64,000 nucleotides of DNA from Ligula intestinalis (GCA_036362985.1 JAYGXS010000004.1:67586123-67650122); one strand, 5' to 3'. Counted from the first letter of the stretch, positions 32,578-44,195 are shown. A program made the numbers and translations. Notes: generated from the letters alone by a model not told the origin.

Positions 32578-33295
32578 ATACCTTGGTGTAACACTAGCTT
32601 CCAACCTCTCATTTACTGTTCATATTGAAGACCTTTTTATAAAAATCCGCAAACTTTTAGATTATATCCGCCGCTTGTGTTCATATCGCAACCCACAAGC
32701 CCTCATCTGGCGTTTTACAGATGCCTGTATCCTCCCTCTCATTCTTTATTGCTCTCCAGTTACTTTTCAAGCATTACTTAAGAAAGACTTCCTTTTCATT
32801 AAACGTATTCTCCACATGCTCTCTTTAGCTGCCGGTTATTCCTATGTTATTTTAGCTGACCTTATAATTAATTGACATTTCAAATTGGACAGAAATTTCG
32901 TGGACCGTATTCTTAGTGAGGTCGCTCACCCTCTCCACTTTGAATTAATGGCTGCGAAGTCTTCTCGTACCCTGCGCCGAAGCTTCCGTCATATGACCTG
33001 CCGTGCATCGGCTTACGAGTACTCGGTACTCCCATTCTTAACAAGATTCCTCACGTGTGAAGAAGCGGAAATTGAGAAGCTGAAGGCAGACCTGTCTCCA
33101 TAACTGATGTGGTAATCGTGTCAATTTCTTACTTTGAGTATTTTGTGATCGTTGACCGTTTACTCTTGAGCTCTTTGGACACCTTAATTTACCTTATTTT
33201 TGTTCTCCGTGAATATAGCCATTTTTTGCTGAAAATTTTGATATTATCATCAAAATATAGTTCTCTATCCATCTATCTATCTACATAGGACATTT
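32578..33295 (+). pseudogene. C-terminal end of a distinct non-LTR retrotransposon (E1)
   Basis: Reading from 32578 gives YLGVTLASNLSFTVHIEDLF, IKIRKLLDYIRRL and DACILPLILYCSPVTF. Next come LLKKDFLFIKRIL, a stop, DRNFVDRILSEVAHPLHFEL and YEYSVLPFLTRFL. The (Y/F)LGV box, the ILP.ILYCSPV segment and the HPLH/LPFL.R end are C-terminal landmarks of a different non-LTR lineage from A, B and D. One stop at about 32874 splits the frame. The 3' end carries an ATCT microsatellite tail (33272-33291). A 5'-truncated insertion, inactive. Confidence 0.78.
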
Positions 33296-34700
33296 TTACC
33301 ATGAACCGATTTCTTATTCAACGTTTGTATTACAAGGGGAAGTGTCAGGCAAAACTTCAGAAATATAAAGGGTACACATTATACTCTAATTCTGCGAAAA
33401 GGCTATTTTTTACGGTTGTCGAACTTAACATACCTCTGCAAAAAGCTTATGGCGAACAATAGCAACGGATGGTCTTGAGGACTAAGAATATGAAACGCTT
33501 AAACGATTGGTTAACATCTAAACAACAAACCGTGCGGCTGATTATCAAAGGAACAGCATATTTCGTATGTAGCTTGCGGTATGTTAAGGTGTCAGTTGCC
33601 GCAGAAGCCATTAGCCTAAATAATAAAATCGCAAACAAGTGTGATTTCACAGCACGCTCTATCGTAAATTTTCTGTCCTATATATTTGGAGCTCACGTCA
33701 TATTCTCGCCAGATGAACCATATTACTGATAACAACATCCTTAGACGATTAGCTGAAAATACTCAGCCTGAAATATAAGTTGGGATCTTGTATTTTTTCC
33801 AACTTAATTTTTATCCTATTTCTGAAGTTATAAAGGAATGCAATTTATACGTTCCATCCTTAGATAATTTCTGCATAGCAATCTCAATTGAAGTTAGCGT
33901 TATAATAAAAATTTCTAGATTTTGTTTCCTGTTAATTTGTGATTTTTATGTTTTGTGATGACGATACATACCCCATGATTAACATTGCCTTTAGATCCGC
34001 GTATTAACAATATCAGCCATTAATGTACTTACAGGCGACAAGCACTAAGATTATGCGAAGAATTCGGGCTGTGACATTACAGGCACGTTCGAGTTCACAG
34101 ACCGATATTATGTATGCAATCACATCATAACAAGTTCAACACTTAATATCAGAACTAAATGGCTTGCAGAAGTGAAGACAATTGAGTAGATGACGTTTTT
34201 CATACAAAAATTTTCGAACGTCTAAAATATGAGTTAGTTTCGATAATATTACTCAATTAAACTGTAATAGTAATTAATATTAATTATTCGGCATCGATTA
34301 TCGTGCCGGCATTTGAGCGAGCTTCTTTCCCACCACTCGTAAAAATCACGCTGTAAAAAAGACTACTTAACTGATTTAACTTTTTGTCACTTGTTTTTGA
34401 TGAACTTATATATTCAAATACATTTCTTAGAAAGCAGTGCGTCTTCTTCTCTCTGCTGATTGGATAAAGGATACGTTCATATTTTTAATATTTTGTTCAG
34501 TTGCCTAATAATTTTTAACATACACTGTTATTAAACTTGCATTCAGGTTTCCAAAACTTCATGTTGTAGACATTCCGTTTAAAATCACACATTTATGTAC
34601 GCTACGAGGAAGATTTCACAAAGGGCTCGTAAAACTTTTCCATAAGTATGCATTAGTGTTAGAGGGATTTGGCAAATTTGCTTAATTCAGTTAACCTTAT
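33296..34700. other. AT-rich non-coding DNA
   Basis: Only short frames occur (33469-33729 plus and its shadow). No motif or repeat found. Confidence 0.35.
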
Positions 34701-34702
34701 TG

Positions 34703-34795
34703 CGAAAAATGTGCGGCCTCGGTGCGAGTCGAACCCACACGGCAGGAAAGCTTTTGCGCAGCCAACGCTACATCATTGAGTTACGAGGCTCACCG
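34703..34795 (-). repeat. tRNA-like sequence (tRNA pseudogene or SINE head)
   Basis: Minus strand: a GCCTCG acceptor strand pairs with CGAGGC at the other end. In between are AACTCAATGATGTAGCG (A-box region), an anticodon-arm-like GCGTTGGCTGCGCAAAAGC, and a T arm with GGGTTCGACTC (B box). The anticodon loop lacks the universal T33 and the variable arm is long, so it is not a normal tRNA. Its middle resembles the tRNA-like unit at 43886-43965. Confidence 0.55.
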
Positions 34796-34982
34796 TGAGC
34801 CGTGAATTTAACCACACTTGAATCGATTTTACCCATCCAACTTAGTGCTCGAATGGAATTTGCCATTATGGATTATTTAGTTTATTTCATAAACAACATT
34901 AAGACATGGAAAGACACATCAAACTACGAACGGACATTCCGCGGTTCTACAACAATCTAAAAGGAGGATGAGAAGAATGAAT
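34796..34982. other. Spacer
   Basis: No feature recognised. Confidence 0.3.
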
Positions 34983-35446
34983 GCAATTTTTCTCACACGC
35001 AAAATTAAACACACAGTAAAAGTTGCATTAAAACACATGTATTGATTTATGTACCGAAAGATTCGGGGTCCAGCTATGTTATCATGTTCATCATCTCCCA
35101 AAAGAAAGCAAGAAGAAGAGGGGGCAGGTCCATGGACCAAATTATATTTAAACTGTCGTTTCGGAAACCTTTTAGTGTCCATCGTCAGAATGTTCTGGAA
35201 GCTGCGTCAAGACCACCAGATGCATCTATCACAAAACTCTGACAATGGAAGCAAGAGGGTTTTCGAAACGACAGTTAAAATATAATTTGGTCCATGAACC
35301 CACCCCCCCCCTCTTCATCCTTTTTTTGGGGAGACGATGAACGCGATCACATATCTGCACCCCAAATCTTTCGCTATATAAATCTGTATATGCATTTTAA
35401 TGTAACTTTTTACTGTATGTTTATTTCTTTTGCGAGGAAAATTCTC
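34983..35446. repeat. Long inverted repeat with hammerhead-like motifs in both arms
   Basis: The left arm (34983-35188) and right arm (35239-35446) are diverged reverse complements, about 205 bp each, around a spacer of about 50 bp. Shared strings include CCAAATTATATTTAAACTG or its mirror and the GAAACGACAG block. Read outward from the centre, each arm starts with CTGAC(G/A)A, then about 19 bases, then GAAACGACAG. This looks like two Penelope-type ends arranged head to head. No coding sequence is present. Confidence 0.65.
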
Positions 35447-35544
35447 ATTAGTCGATAAGTCATTTGTACAGAGTATGGTTTTTGGCAGACGGCCGGGAAT
35501 AAGTTAATTCCAAAGTCAGCAACCTTTCGTGTCTGAAACACGAT

Positions 35545-36000
35545 GGGGGTAGGCTATACAGTAATTCAATATGACAACCCGTGTCAAGTTTTTGTTTTCG
35601 ACTCGAAAACACATTACCACACTTCGGTTGACATTTCACGAGACTGCAAATTACTCATTCATCCCTCACAGGATTTTTTTCTTTTCAAAGAGACCTGGTG
35701 GAAGTTGCCGAACAAACGTTTTTGTGCGATAGGCAGGCGACAGGGGGCATTGTTTTTTGGCAGCAATCTTCAAGACGATGATTCAGACATAACCTGGCTT
35801 TGGTGCACTCTTGTGCATAAACGGCAATTCAAGGTTATCGTGAAGTCGGAGAGGAATAGTTTTAAAAGAAAATACATATTTTTACTCTCGCACTGCAGTT
35901 AGTACTTCACTTTTTCACTTTTCAAACAGAGCCGATGCAAGCAGTTTCTACTGGCTTCTTGCCCGAAGAATGACTTTCAGACAAGAACGCCTTAGCAACA
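35545..36000 (+). repeat. Direct duplication unit, copy 1
   Basis: It matches 36690-37060 over most of its length, with shared strings such as AATATGACAACCC, TTCGGTTGACATTT and TGCCGAACAAAC, and a common downstream TTCAGACAAGAAC-like end. A 119-codon frame (35543-35902) covers it; the second copy has a 102-codon frame, with residues like LPNKRFC and MPNKLFC in common. I recognise no family. Confidence 0.6.
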
Positions 36001-36689
36001 ACCTTATGAAATGAACAGATACAATGTTTTCTGAAATTTTGTTACCCGTGTAAAAAACTTCATAATTTAAAACTTTTTTTATATTTGACAAATTGGCTTT
36101 CATTAAGCATACAATCAAAAGAAGGCATAAGTTTCCATCAACTGAATACAAGATAAAATACTTGCGTGCATTTTTGTACAATTTTTTTTCAATGAACATT
36201 TGGCAAAAAGGTCAACTTAATATATATTCCCTTCGCCCAGATGCCTTATGTAATTGGCGGCTGAACATTCATTGCTTGATTAGGCCGTGTAAATTTATAG
36301 TTAATTGTGTTAAAATTGACCCAAGAGCATTAAATTAAAGCTTCTTACCGTCGTTCCGTTTAATCAACTCTAACGGGAAACTGATCCCTATTGATGGAAT
36401 TTCGACTTCATATCGGTGGAATTTAACGTAAAAAAGGTAAATTCAAACGTATATATGGGGACTTTAGCGAGGAAGGGAAATTTGGGCTACTGAAAAGTAA
36501 AGGTAGATTATTGCTATAATTCAAAGGGAAATAGGACCTCTAAAGACAGTCGCACCGAAAAAGTTTACTGTTTTTTTAAATTTTGCTTGCGAGAAAAGTG
36601 TTTACTATTCAAGTAGTTATTTTTGCACAGTTCGATTTTGGTAGGTACTTCCAAAGCGGGTAGACTGTCGTGACTGAAGTGCCAGGCGG
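36001..36689. other. Between the two duplication units
   Basis: AT-rich; no feature recognised. Confidence 0.35.
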
Positions 36690-37060
36690 GAAGGCTGGAT
36701 TAAATATGACAACCCCATCTCAAGTGTTTGTTCTCGAATCGAACCAACATTTCGGTTGACATTTTATGCGAAAGCAAATAACTCATACACCCCTAACCGT
36801 TTTTCCCCTTCAAAGTGGAAAATGCCGAACAAACTTTTTTGCGTGCGCGAGGCTGGTGACAGAGAACCCTGGTGTTTTGGCAGCCATCTTCACACATTAC
36901 CTGATTTTGGCGCATTCTTATGCATAAACGGCAAGGTTGTTGTGAAGCCGAAAAATAATGGTTTAAAAGACAAAAGATTGAATCTCACACCTCCCTATTT
37001 TCACGACTTCTTGCTCGAAAAATTCCTTTTAGACAAGAACTACCTGGAAGAAAAACACGA
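36690..37060 (+). repeat. Direct duplication unit, copy 2
   Basis: Diverged copy of 35545-36000 about 1.1 kb downstream in the same orientation, with several small deletions. The shared frame is only partly kept between the copies, so a coding role cannot be judged. Confidence 0.6.
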
Positions 37061-37462
37061 TTAGCACGTTGAGTGCCGTGTGCTGCCTTTTCACTGCTTG
37101 CATATGCAAAGTATGGATTCGACATTTTTAAGGTGCCTCCTGAAAGTAATGTTTCATATTAAACAGGTAGGCGTTTATCGGTCGCTGTCTTTACCCAGTG
37201 CTAAACAGTTAGTTCGCACTGAGAAATAACATGTACTTCGAGCTCCGAACTTGCGTGTAGCCTCAGGAACATCTGCGAAGGACCGCGTCCCAGGTGTTCA
37301 CGTGAGTGAAGGAGATGGCTCGTCGAGTACCGGAACACTTTCTTGATTGTCAGCCGATTACGTTTGCACGTTTTTCGTCAGAAGAGGCATACCGAGTAGT
37401 GTTTGCTACCTTTTTCTAATTTTGGAAGCAAAATAAGTATTTCCGTCTTGCTTCGGATCATA

Positions 37463-37585
37463 GGGCTGCTGATTCTTCAGCTTCTGCTACTACTGCTGCT
37501 GTTTCTGTTGTTGGTTCTTACCCTTCGATGGTTGTTGTTGCTTTTGCTTTTACTACTGCTATTGCCTTTGTTGTTGGTTTTGTGA
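37463..37585 (+). repeat. Degenerate CTG/TTG trinucleotide tract
   Basis: Imperfect CTG, TTG and CTT triplets for about 120 bp. The leucine-rich frame across it is a by-product of the repeat. Confidence 0.75.
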
Positions 37586-40110
37586 CCCTCTCCTCCAGAC
37601 AATTCGTTCTGTTATCACTGGCTGTCTGCTTCCAGTCTTTCTGCAACACTGCGAGGAGAGCGCTGAAACTGGCCTGCCGTGCATCCAACACCATCTGCAT
37701 TTGTTCTACACTGATAATTTCGTATAGTCAATTCTTATGATCTCGTGGGTTCACCTGCGTTGCTACTTCCTATATCCCTCAGTTCTATGTGTAGAAAAGA
37801 AGACAGACAGGATAGTAGAGAACAAGTTTGCTACAACAGTCGCTGTGTGTACATCAGCTCCTCCGCGCGTGAGCGTCAAGTTGTTCCCCTGAGCAGCCAG
37901 TCGTTCACATATCCAGCAACCTCTCTCCGTGGGCAGCAAGCCGTCTGCGTGTACGTCAAAGCGTCTTGGTCTGCAACAAGTCCCGCCTTTTGTTTAAGGC
38001 ATCGTATTTAAGGACAAGCGGCCTTTGTCCGCTTTGTCTCTTCTCATTGGCTTCATGCGCGAGCAGCCTATTCAGGCAGCCATTGTGTGGTGTCGGTCTC
38101 CTCCGGATCACAAAAACGTAGTGGCGTCGTTACATACGCGTGTGGGCCTTTGTGCTTACGCCCTTTTTGTGTTGGAGCTTCTCTCACATCCTGACCCCAG
38201 GATGACAAGTGTGTTGACTCATGTTCTGTGCCGTCCTTACAGCGAATTCGATGAGCAGTTAGTTGTGCAGTTCGAGCTGTAGAACTTTAAACCTCTCAGA
38301 GCCTGACGATTTATTAATTCGGGTTCTCATCTCAGGTGTATGACTAAGATTGAAGTGTGATTGACTTATATAAGCAAGTCCGTCAGTTTTCCTTCATGTC
38401 TCTCGACAAGAGACAGAACCTAGGTAGCTTCGCTGAATATTTCCATGTGTTAACCTTAAAACTTATCTTAACGCAGTTCCTAATCACAATCCTACTCTTA
38501 CTATTAGTTCTGTCCCGCGCCATAATCCTACCTTAAACCCGAGTCTACATTTCCTAAATGTTAGTGCAAACCCAGACGTATTGTTGGCTCTTCTGGGTCC
38601 CATATCCCGTCGGGAGGGGGGAGGGTTTAGAGAGATAACCATTTCCCAAAAGAAGAGGCCGTTCATGCCTTCCGTGTTTTAACATTACCCTGCGACAGTA
38701 TATCACTGTAAAGTATAGGAAGCGAAGGAGACCTGTTGGGCTTAAACCCGAAAGTCGGAAATGCATTGACTTACACAACAAGCTGTCTAGCTGTTCTCAC
38801 CCGGACATGGGCATTGTGCCTCTAAATTACTGCGGAAAGTTACAAGTCATTAATGAATGTTGGTAATATATGGTTTTTGAGAAATAAAATTTTATTTTTT
38901 TAAATTTAAAAAAAGAAAATCGAATTTGCAGTTCATGCTTATTTTAATGTATAAAAGGCGGTTCGTAGGAAGATAGTTTAGGGGTTACGTCCATCCATAT
39001 AATACCAGTTAAATAAGCGGTGATGGAAAAATTGAGGTGAAATAAGCGAGAGTGTTAATGCTTCCTGCCAAATCAATGAATAGTCCAAAAAGCGCTCGTA
39101 AAATGTCTAGCTTTTTAGTTTCTACGCACCAGGCATCACATGTGGTTCTATTACACGAGGAATCTTACTAAATTAAACCGCTTCTTTGCCAAATTGGATA
39201 AGGGGTTGTTTAATTCAGTTTAACTCCAGCAAAAACGCCTTTAGGCTTCAAGGAAAGTTGAAAGAAACAAGGTTTACATCCGAAACGCAAAAAAGTAACC
39301 ACCCGACAACTTTATTATTCACACTTATGAACAGAGATATCAAATGAAAACCAACGCTCGATCTCATCCCTATTATCTCACTATTGTCCGCAACATTTTC
39401 GGGACACCTGCCAAATTGTGTGATAGACCGTTTAAGCTGAGGCTTTATGTCTCGGCGAATTCTCCGCACGGTGCTGGCGAGCATATTTACACGTAAAAAC
39501 TAATATTTTGCCACAAAACCATATTTTTTCCATTCTCTTAGTCTATACCGCAGAGCTGACGAACTTTCAACAGGCTCTAACGACAGGACCCAGTAGACAC
39601 CAGTTGGAGATAGGCTTAGGTGCACTTATAGGCAAATCCGACAGATCGCTCTGGCGGGCGGATGATGAGCCCTGATTCCTTATCCAATACCATCAAGACC
39701 TTCGAAAGAGAAGGGATTCAAGCATTTCAAAAGCGGATGATGCCTGCCACTTCACATCAAGAGAAAACTAGTGCAATCTACCATTAATTCTTGCGATAAC
39801 TAGTAACCTATTAATCTAGGTACTTTAGCTGTCATAATCTTTGAAATAGCTTGGCAATTTAGAGTGCGTTTTATCTATTATAAGTTAACTTGTGGTTAAT
39901 TGCAATTTCCAAATTTCAAGCTTTCTTACGCAGTCTTCTTATGGTCTGCCTGAAACTGTAGGTTACATATTGATACTACTTAAACGCAACTGCTAGCGTG
40001 AAGTGTATTCGTGGTTAACACGTTCAGTAAGGCACTCAGACCTTCATTTTCCTTTCAAATTACAACTGACGTATCGCGTTCGGAGAGAAAAAACAACTTT
40101 TGAATGGCAG
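37586..40110. other. Unclassified DNA
   Basis: 37740-38330 is GC-richer, with a TATA-like GTATTTAAGG at about 38004, and could be an LTR remnant; I found no partner. 38452-38560 is CCTAA-rich. The rest is AT-rich and without signal. Confidence 0.3.
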
Positions 40111-40114
40111 TACC

Positions 40115-40740
40115 TTTAATCTCCTCGGTACCATAAGGCAGCTCGAGCACTCTTGGCGCGCCAGTCATCGAGATGTGTTTTTTGATTTTTCCTATGGCAT
40201 GCACAGTTAGGCACCGTAAATGTTTTCAGTAAACGCCATAGCAATCTGGAATGAGCTGCCCAGAAGTATGAGAACTCAGCAGAGCTAAGGGAGCTATCAC
40301 TAGTTTTATACATTCAGGACAGCTTTTACAAACTCCGGGTGCCAAATCGGTGGAATATATATTTCGCTCTGATGACGTTCGTGGACTTTGAACCCTGCCA
40401 GACCTCATGCTGAGGATAATGTTGCTGAATCTACGACCCATAATCGGCTACTTCTTCAGCCGACAGCAAGCATCTTTCATCCGACAAAAATTCAAAGGAA
40501 AACTGAGAACACTGGGTTCATGTGTTAACCCTTCCCCGACCCCAACTAATTTCCCTAAACGACCTGCAGCTATTTCTTCTGCTAACTGCCAACTCTCTTT
40601 ATAACTGAACATGCCTTTCGTTAGGATCATACCTTTGAAGTCAGGTTTTTCCACTTTAAACAAAATCCATATTTCGCCCAGTATTGACCAAACACGAAAT
40701 TTAAACAAAACCAATACTTACTGCAAAATAGAGAGTTCGT
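40115..40740 (+). pseudogene. Family D C-terminus and 3' UTR (D3)
   Basis: From 40130 the plus strand reads QLEHSWRASHRDVFF and, after a break, SVNAIAIWNELP, matching D1 (QLENSRRASHRDVFLF and SVNAISIWSKL). The DNA match continues through the D1 stop region (both have CGTTCGTGGACTTTGAACCC) and into the 3' UTR block at 40614-40735. Several stops interrupt the coding part. It is a 5'-truncated copy; the 3' end is near 40740. Confidence 0.78.
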
Positions 40741-42195
40741 TTTACGTTTTAACTGTCTAAGAGGTTTTGGAAAGCGCTAGGAGGTGCTTTACCAATCAAG
40801 ACAATTTTTATAAACTGCTTGTGAACTGGAAAAGTAAATATATACATATATATAAGTTACAATAAATATCTTGAATAAATAACTATAATTTTCTTAATGC
40901 ATGCTAAATTTCCTTCATAAAGGCCTAAAGTTCGTGCGCGGTGAGAAGACGACTGTAGGTAAAACGTAACAACGACTTTTTTAACGGAAAAATGGGAGGT
41001 ACAGATCTAAGTTACCTGAGCAGAAGGGCATTGTGCGTTAGTCCTAGGCGTCGGCAACTCAGATTTCAGGCGCTCAAATTCCCCATGTCTCATTGACAGT
41101 TATTTTGGCTCTATCCAGGCTCTATCCAGGCTCTATCATAACTTAATCCCTTGTGATTGCAAAGACCTGCTTATGACTCAGAGTTTACTGAAAGAAACAG
41201 AACAATTTGTCTGCCCCAATAAATCATCTGTAGTAGGCGCTGAGCATTTTTGCATAAGAGGCATAGGCACTACATGTATATATATACATATATCAAATCG
41301 AAAAAAGTGAAATGGCAGATATTTTTCAAAAGAATCTAAAGGGAATTGATATTCTTACTTTACGCAGTAGCAGACAAGGAGCACAACGACGACGATAATA
41401 ACGATCAGTCCAAGAAAAACCGAGCAACCTTGAAGTGGAAACTTGTTAGCGTTAAAGAAAGCTGCTTACCTATGACAGCACCCCGCCAGTGAACCCAGAA
41501 CTCATCTGTTTGGGGATTGTTCTCATCTAGAAGCAGAAAAAATGCAAGGTGAGCAGTATGAAACAAGGTTTTTTCAAAACCACCAAGTTAACATCAGTTC
41601 GCTCTTGTGATTTTCCGATAGGCAATTGTCGCCAAAGGAGCCTATATCATGCACTTTTGAAAGGTAAAATCATCCAATCCGTAAGCAGGTGTTCGGGAAG
41701 GACTCACTTTGCGGCCTTGCTGTATTGGGGCAGCGAAATTAAACTCCTGAAGCGCTAATATGTTCTAATCATCAGCACAAAGAAACTCTTGCATGAAAGA
41801 GCTACCTCTCAATGCGCCCAGTGCCCTGCTTTGTTTAAATAATCGACCATTTTAAGTAGATTTGATAGCTCATGAAACGCTAATCGCTGCTTCAGCGTGT
41901 GGTTTTGAGTATATGAGATTACTTAAGCAGTTTTTCAGAATAATTATAGCAAAGCTAAATCCAAAGATATTTCAGTCATATCAGGATGTCGAATTTCAAA
42001 TTAGCCTCTTTTCGGCCGTTTACAAAAATTCATTCTTAAAAAGTCATTTTTAGTAGTTTGAATTGTCCCATGGATTTTTGATGCCTTTATAGACTGAAAT
42101 ACATTCTACGGAAAACGTGGACAAAAGTAATCCTTGTTGCACACATTTGGTAGTATATTATCCTGTTAATCTTGATCATTGACTGATAAGTAATT
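40741..42195. other. AT-rich DNA with short tandem repeats
   Basis: Contains TATA runs (40838-40860, 41276-41292) and an 11-bp tandem repeat, unit GGCTCTATCCA, about three copies at 41107-41138. No gene recognised. Confidence 0.4.
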
Positions 42196-42445
42196 CTCCT
42201 TTTCAGAAAGTTTAAAACCATGAGACTTTTTAAGAAGGTGAAATGTCCATTCATATAGCATCTCATCTGTCCTATGCATAATTGCTGCTTATAAAAAAAA
42301 ACAAAATCGTCAACATCCACCGCAAGTCTCTAGGAGCATTATATACCGCAGAGAAATGTGTGATTTTCTTGTCAGACGAAGGACGCCCAGTTTGAAGATT
42401 TAGAACCCTGAATGCGGTGGTAACTGCAAATTGGGCTCAGCATAA
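42196..42445 (+). repeat. Dispersed repeat R1, copy 1
   Basis: It shares ordered blocks with 46465-46735 and 62845-63085: a TTTAAAACCATGAG block followed by TTTTAAGAAGGTGAAATGTCC, then about 100 bp later GAGAAATGTG, and finally AACCCTGAATGC. Strand is given as read. The unit is unclassified and shows no convincing coding frame. Confidence 0.55.
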
Positions 42446-42504
42446 TTAAGGAGTCGGAAAATTCTTTCCGAACAAAGGATACTCCGTAGTGCAATGCAAA
42501 CTAT

Positions 42505-42985
42505 GCAATGACTATTTTTCAACTGCCAGAAGGAATTTTATTATGCACGGTTTCCTTAAAATGCACTTGAATTTATGAGATCATCAAAAACAACGGTAAG
42601 TATTAGTACTACTTAAGCAGTAGTATGAATACGACTCAGGCCGTCATTAATTTACAGTACTTATTTTCGCATGCAGCCGAAAGAAGACGCTATGCTGTGA
42701 ATGAAAAGTTCTGCGTTTTATTCTGCATGACAACGTATGCAGAGGTAACCACACCATGAATAATAACTCGTCTTCAAATGCAGAATATTCAGGGGACGTA
42801 TTTTTCTATCGCCAGAAGGAATACTCTTTTGCATGGTTTCCTCAAAATGCAAGTGAATTTGTGAGATTGTCAAAAACAATGGAAAATATTTCTGCGAATT
42901 AAGCAGTAGTAAGAATACGATTTAGGCCATCATTTAGTTGTAGTGTTTATTGTTGCATGCAGCTGAAAGAAAGAATCCTGACAAG
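42505..42985 (+). repeat. Direct duplication of an about 190-bp unit
   Basis: Unit 1 (42505-42690) and unit 2 (42795-42985) share GCCAGAAGGAA, GGTTTCCT, AAAATGCA.., TGAGAT..TCAAAAACAA and TTAAGCAGTAGTA in the same order, then GCATGCAGC. The period is about 290 bp. It directly follows R1 copy 1 and may be its tail. Confidence 0.6.
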
Positions 42986-43084
42986 GTTTGGTCATTATTC
43001 TGCCTGAAAAGGCATCCTACAACATATCCTAAATATATTTTTCTAATCAAAATTTCAGTTAAAATTTCGTCAGCTGGAACAAAC

Positions 43085-43300
43085 GTATGCTCTTATATTA
43101 TTTATTTTATTATTGAGTGTGATCACCGATTCAATTGGGGTGGCAAAGAGGTGATCGCCATTGCTAATACGAGGCAAGCAAGAGAATTCATCGAAGCTTG
43201 GTACTCGAGCCTGACTAGTCTTAGCAGACACGTAGAGTTTGATTCACACTATAGTGGTTGTCGCGCATGGCCCGTTGACCGGCGCCCAGCCTGAAACAAC
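43085..43300 (+). pseudogene. Penelope-type GIY-YIG C-terminus (P8)
   Basis: The frame ending near 43294 reads ECDHRFNWGGKEVIAIANTR, QAREFIEAWYSSLTSLSRHV and EFDSHYSGCRA. This fits the end of PLE GIY-YIG domains: GH.F.W...V.A...N...RE..EAW.S....NRH. The catalytic Glu of AREFIEAW is present. The N-terminal half with GIY and YIG is missing. Confidence 0.65.
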
Positions 43301-43685
43301 AGCAGACTGTCCGTGCTCGGTCAAGTAGACTCTCATTGACTCTGCACCCCCCCCCCCTACCCCGAACACGTGGCCCACAATCTTAACGTTAACACCTACC
43401 TCCCCACACCAGCACAACCTATCGCCGCAGGAGTCACGTCGCCATAACCCTCCCACCCAGTCCCACCCTGTTTGTTGTAACCTCTGTCCCCAAAACCTCT
43501 AGTGCGACATGCCCAGCCCTCACTTTGCGTTTAGTCTGATGACAAGCAAGTGATACCTGTGCGAAAATTCACGAGTATGCCTATATTTTCCGAAGATCTT
43601 CATTCTTTTCATCATATTATCTCGGGATGTAACTTAATTCAGCTATCCATTATTTATCATCTCTAAAGATCCAAACGGATTCAAT
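43301..43685. other. Spacer with a C-rich run
   Basis: A run of about 11 C lies at 43345-43356. No other feature. Confidence 0.4.
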
Positions 43686-43689
43686 TGCA

Positions 43690-44195
43690 TAATGGCCAAA
43701 AAGGGTTGCTACAACAGCATCCGTCAGATAACACGTGCCAAGGCCAGAATGGAGTTGCTCAGGCCCATACCTTGAGCAAGTGCTGTAGTTCCCGAGTTCA
43801 CCCCTCATGTAAGGCAATGACCGTTAGGAGTATGCATGCAGCCGAAACTTTTTTGTCAGTGCATCAGGAGGCAGAGCAAAAAAAGGCGCTGTAGCTCAAG
43901 CGGTAGAGCGTTGGCCGCGTAAAGGCCTTCTCTGCTATGCGGGCTTGATTCCCGTCAACGCTGTGAGTTTTTTCACGAGTGGGTCGACTGAATTGGATAA
44001 TGAATAAAGAAGGTGGTTATTACAGCATCCGTTAGATGACACGTGCTCAGGCCGGAATGGAATTACTGACGCCCACACTTTTATCAGGTACTCTAGTTCC
44101 TGAATTCACCCCTCAGGTAAGGCAATGATCGGTAGGAGTAGGCATGCAGCCGAAGAGCTTTTGCCAATGCAGCAGGAAACAGAGCACAGAAACGG
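43690..44195 (+). mobile_element. SINE-type unit: body, tRNA-like sequence, body
   Basis: Two direct copies of an about 190-bp body (43690-43885 and 44003-44195) flank a tRNA-like sequence at 43886-43965. The bodies share ACAGCATCCGT, AGATAACACGTG or AGATGACACGTG, TTCACCCCTCA and GGCATGCAGCCGAA-like strings. The tRNA-like part has GTAGCTCAAGCGGTAGAGCG (A box) and GGGCTTGATTCCC (B box). The layout suggests a dimeric or tandemly inserted tRNA-derived SINE. Confidence 0.65.

Noticed and set aside
37403..37585. Leucine-rich membrane peptide
   Set aside because: It is a translated CTG/TTG repeat.
42505..42985. CRISPR-like array
   Set aside because: Only two long diverged units, no short identical repeats with spacers, and the window is eukaryotic.
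43886..43965. Functional tRNA gene
   Set aside because: Promoter boxes are present, but the anticodon arm and variable region do not fold normally, and it is embedded in a repeated body.
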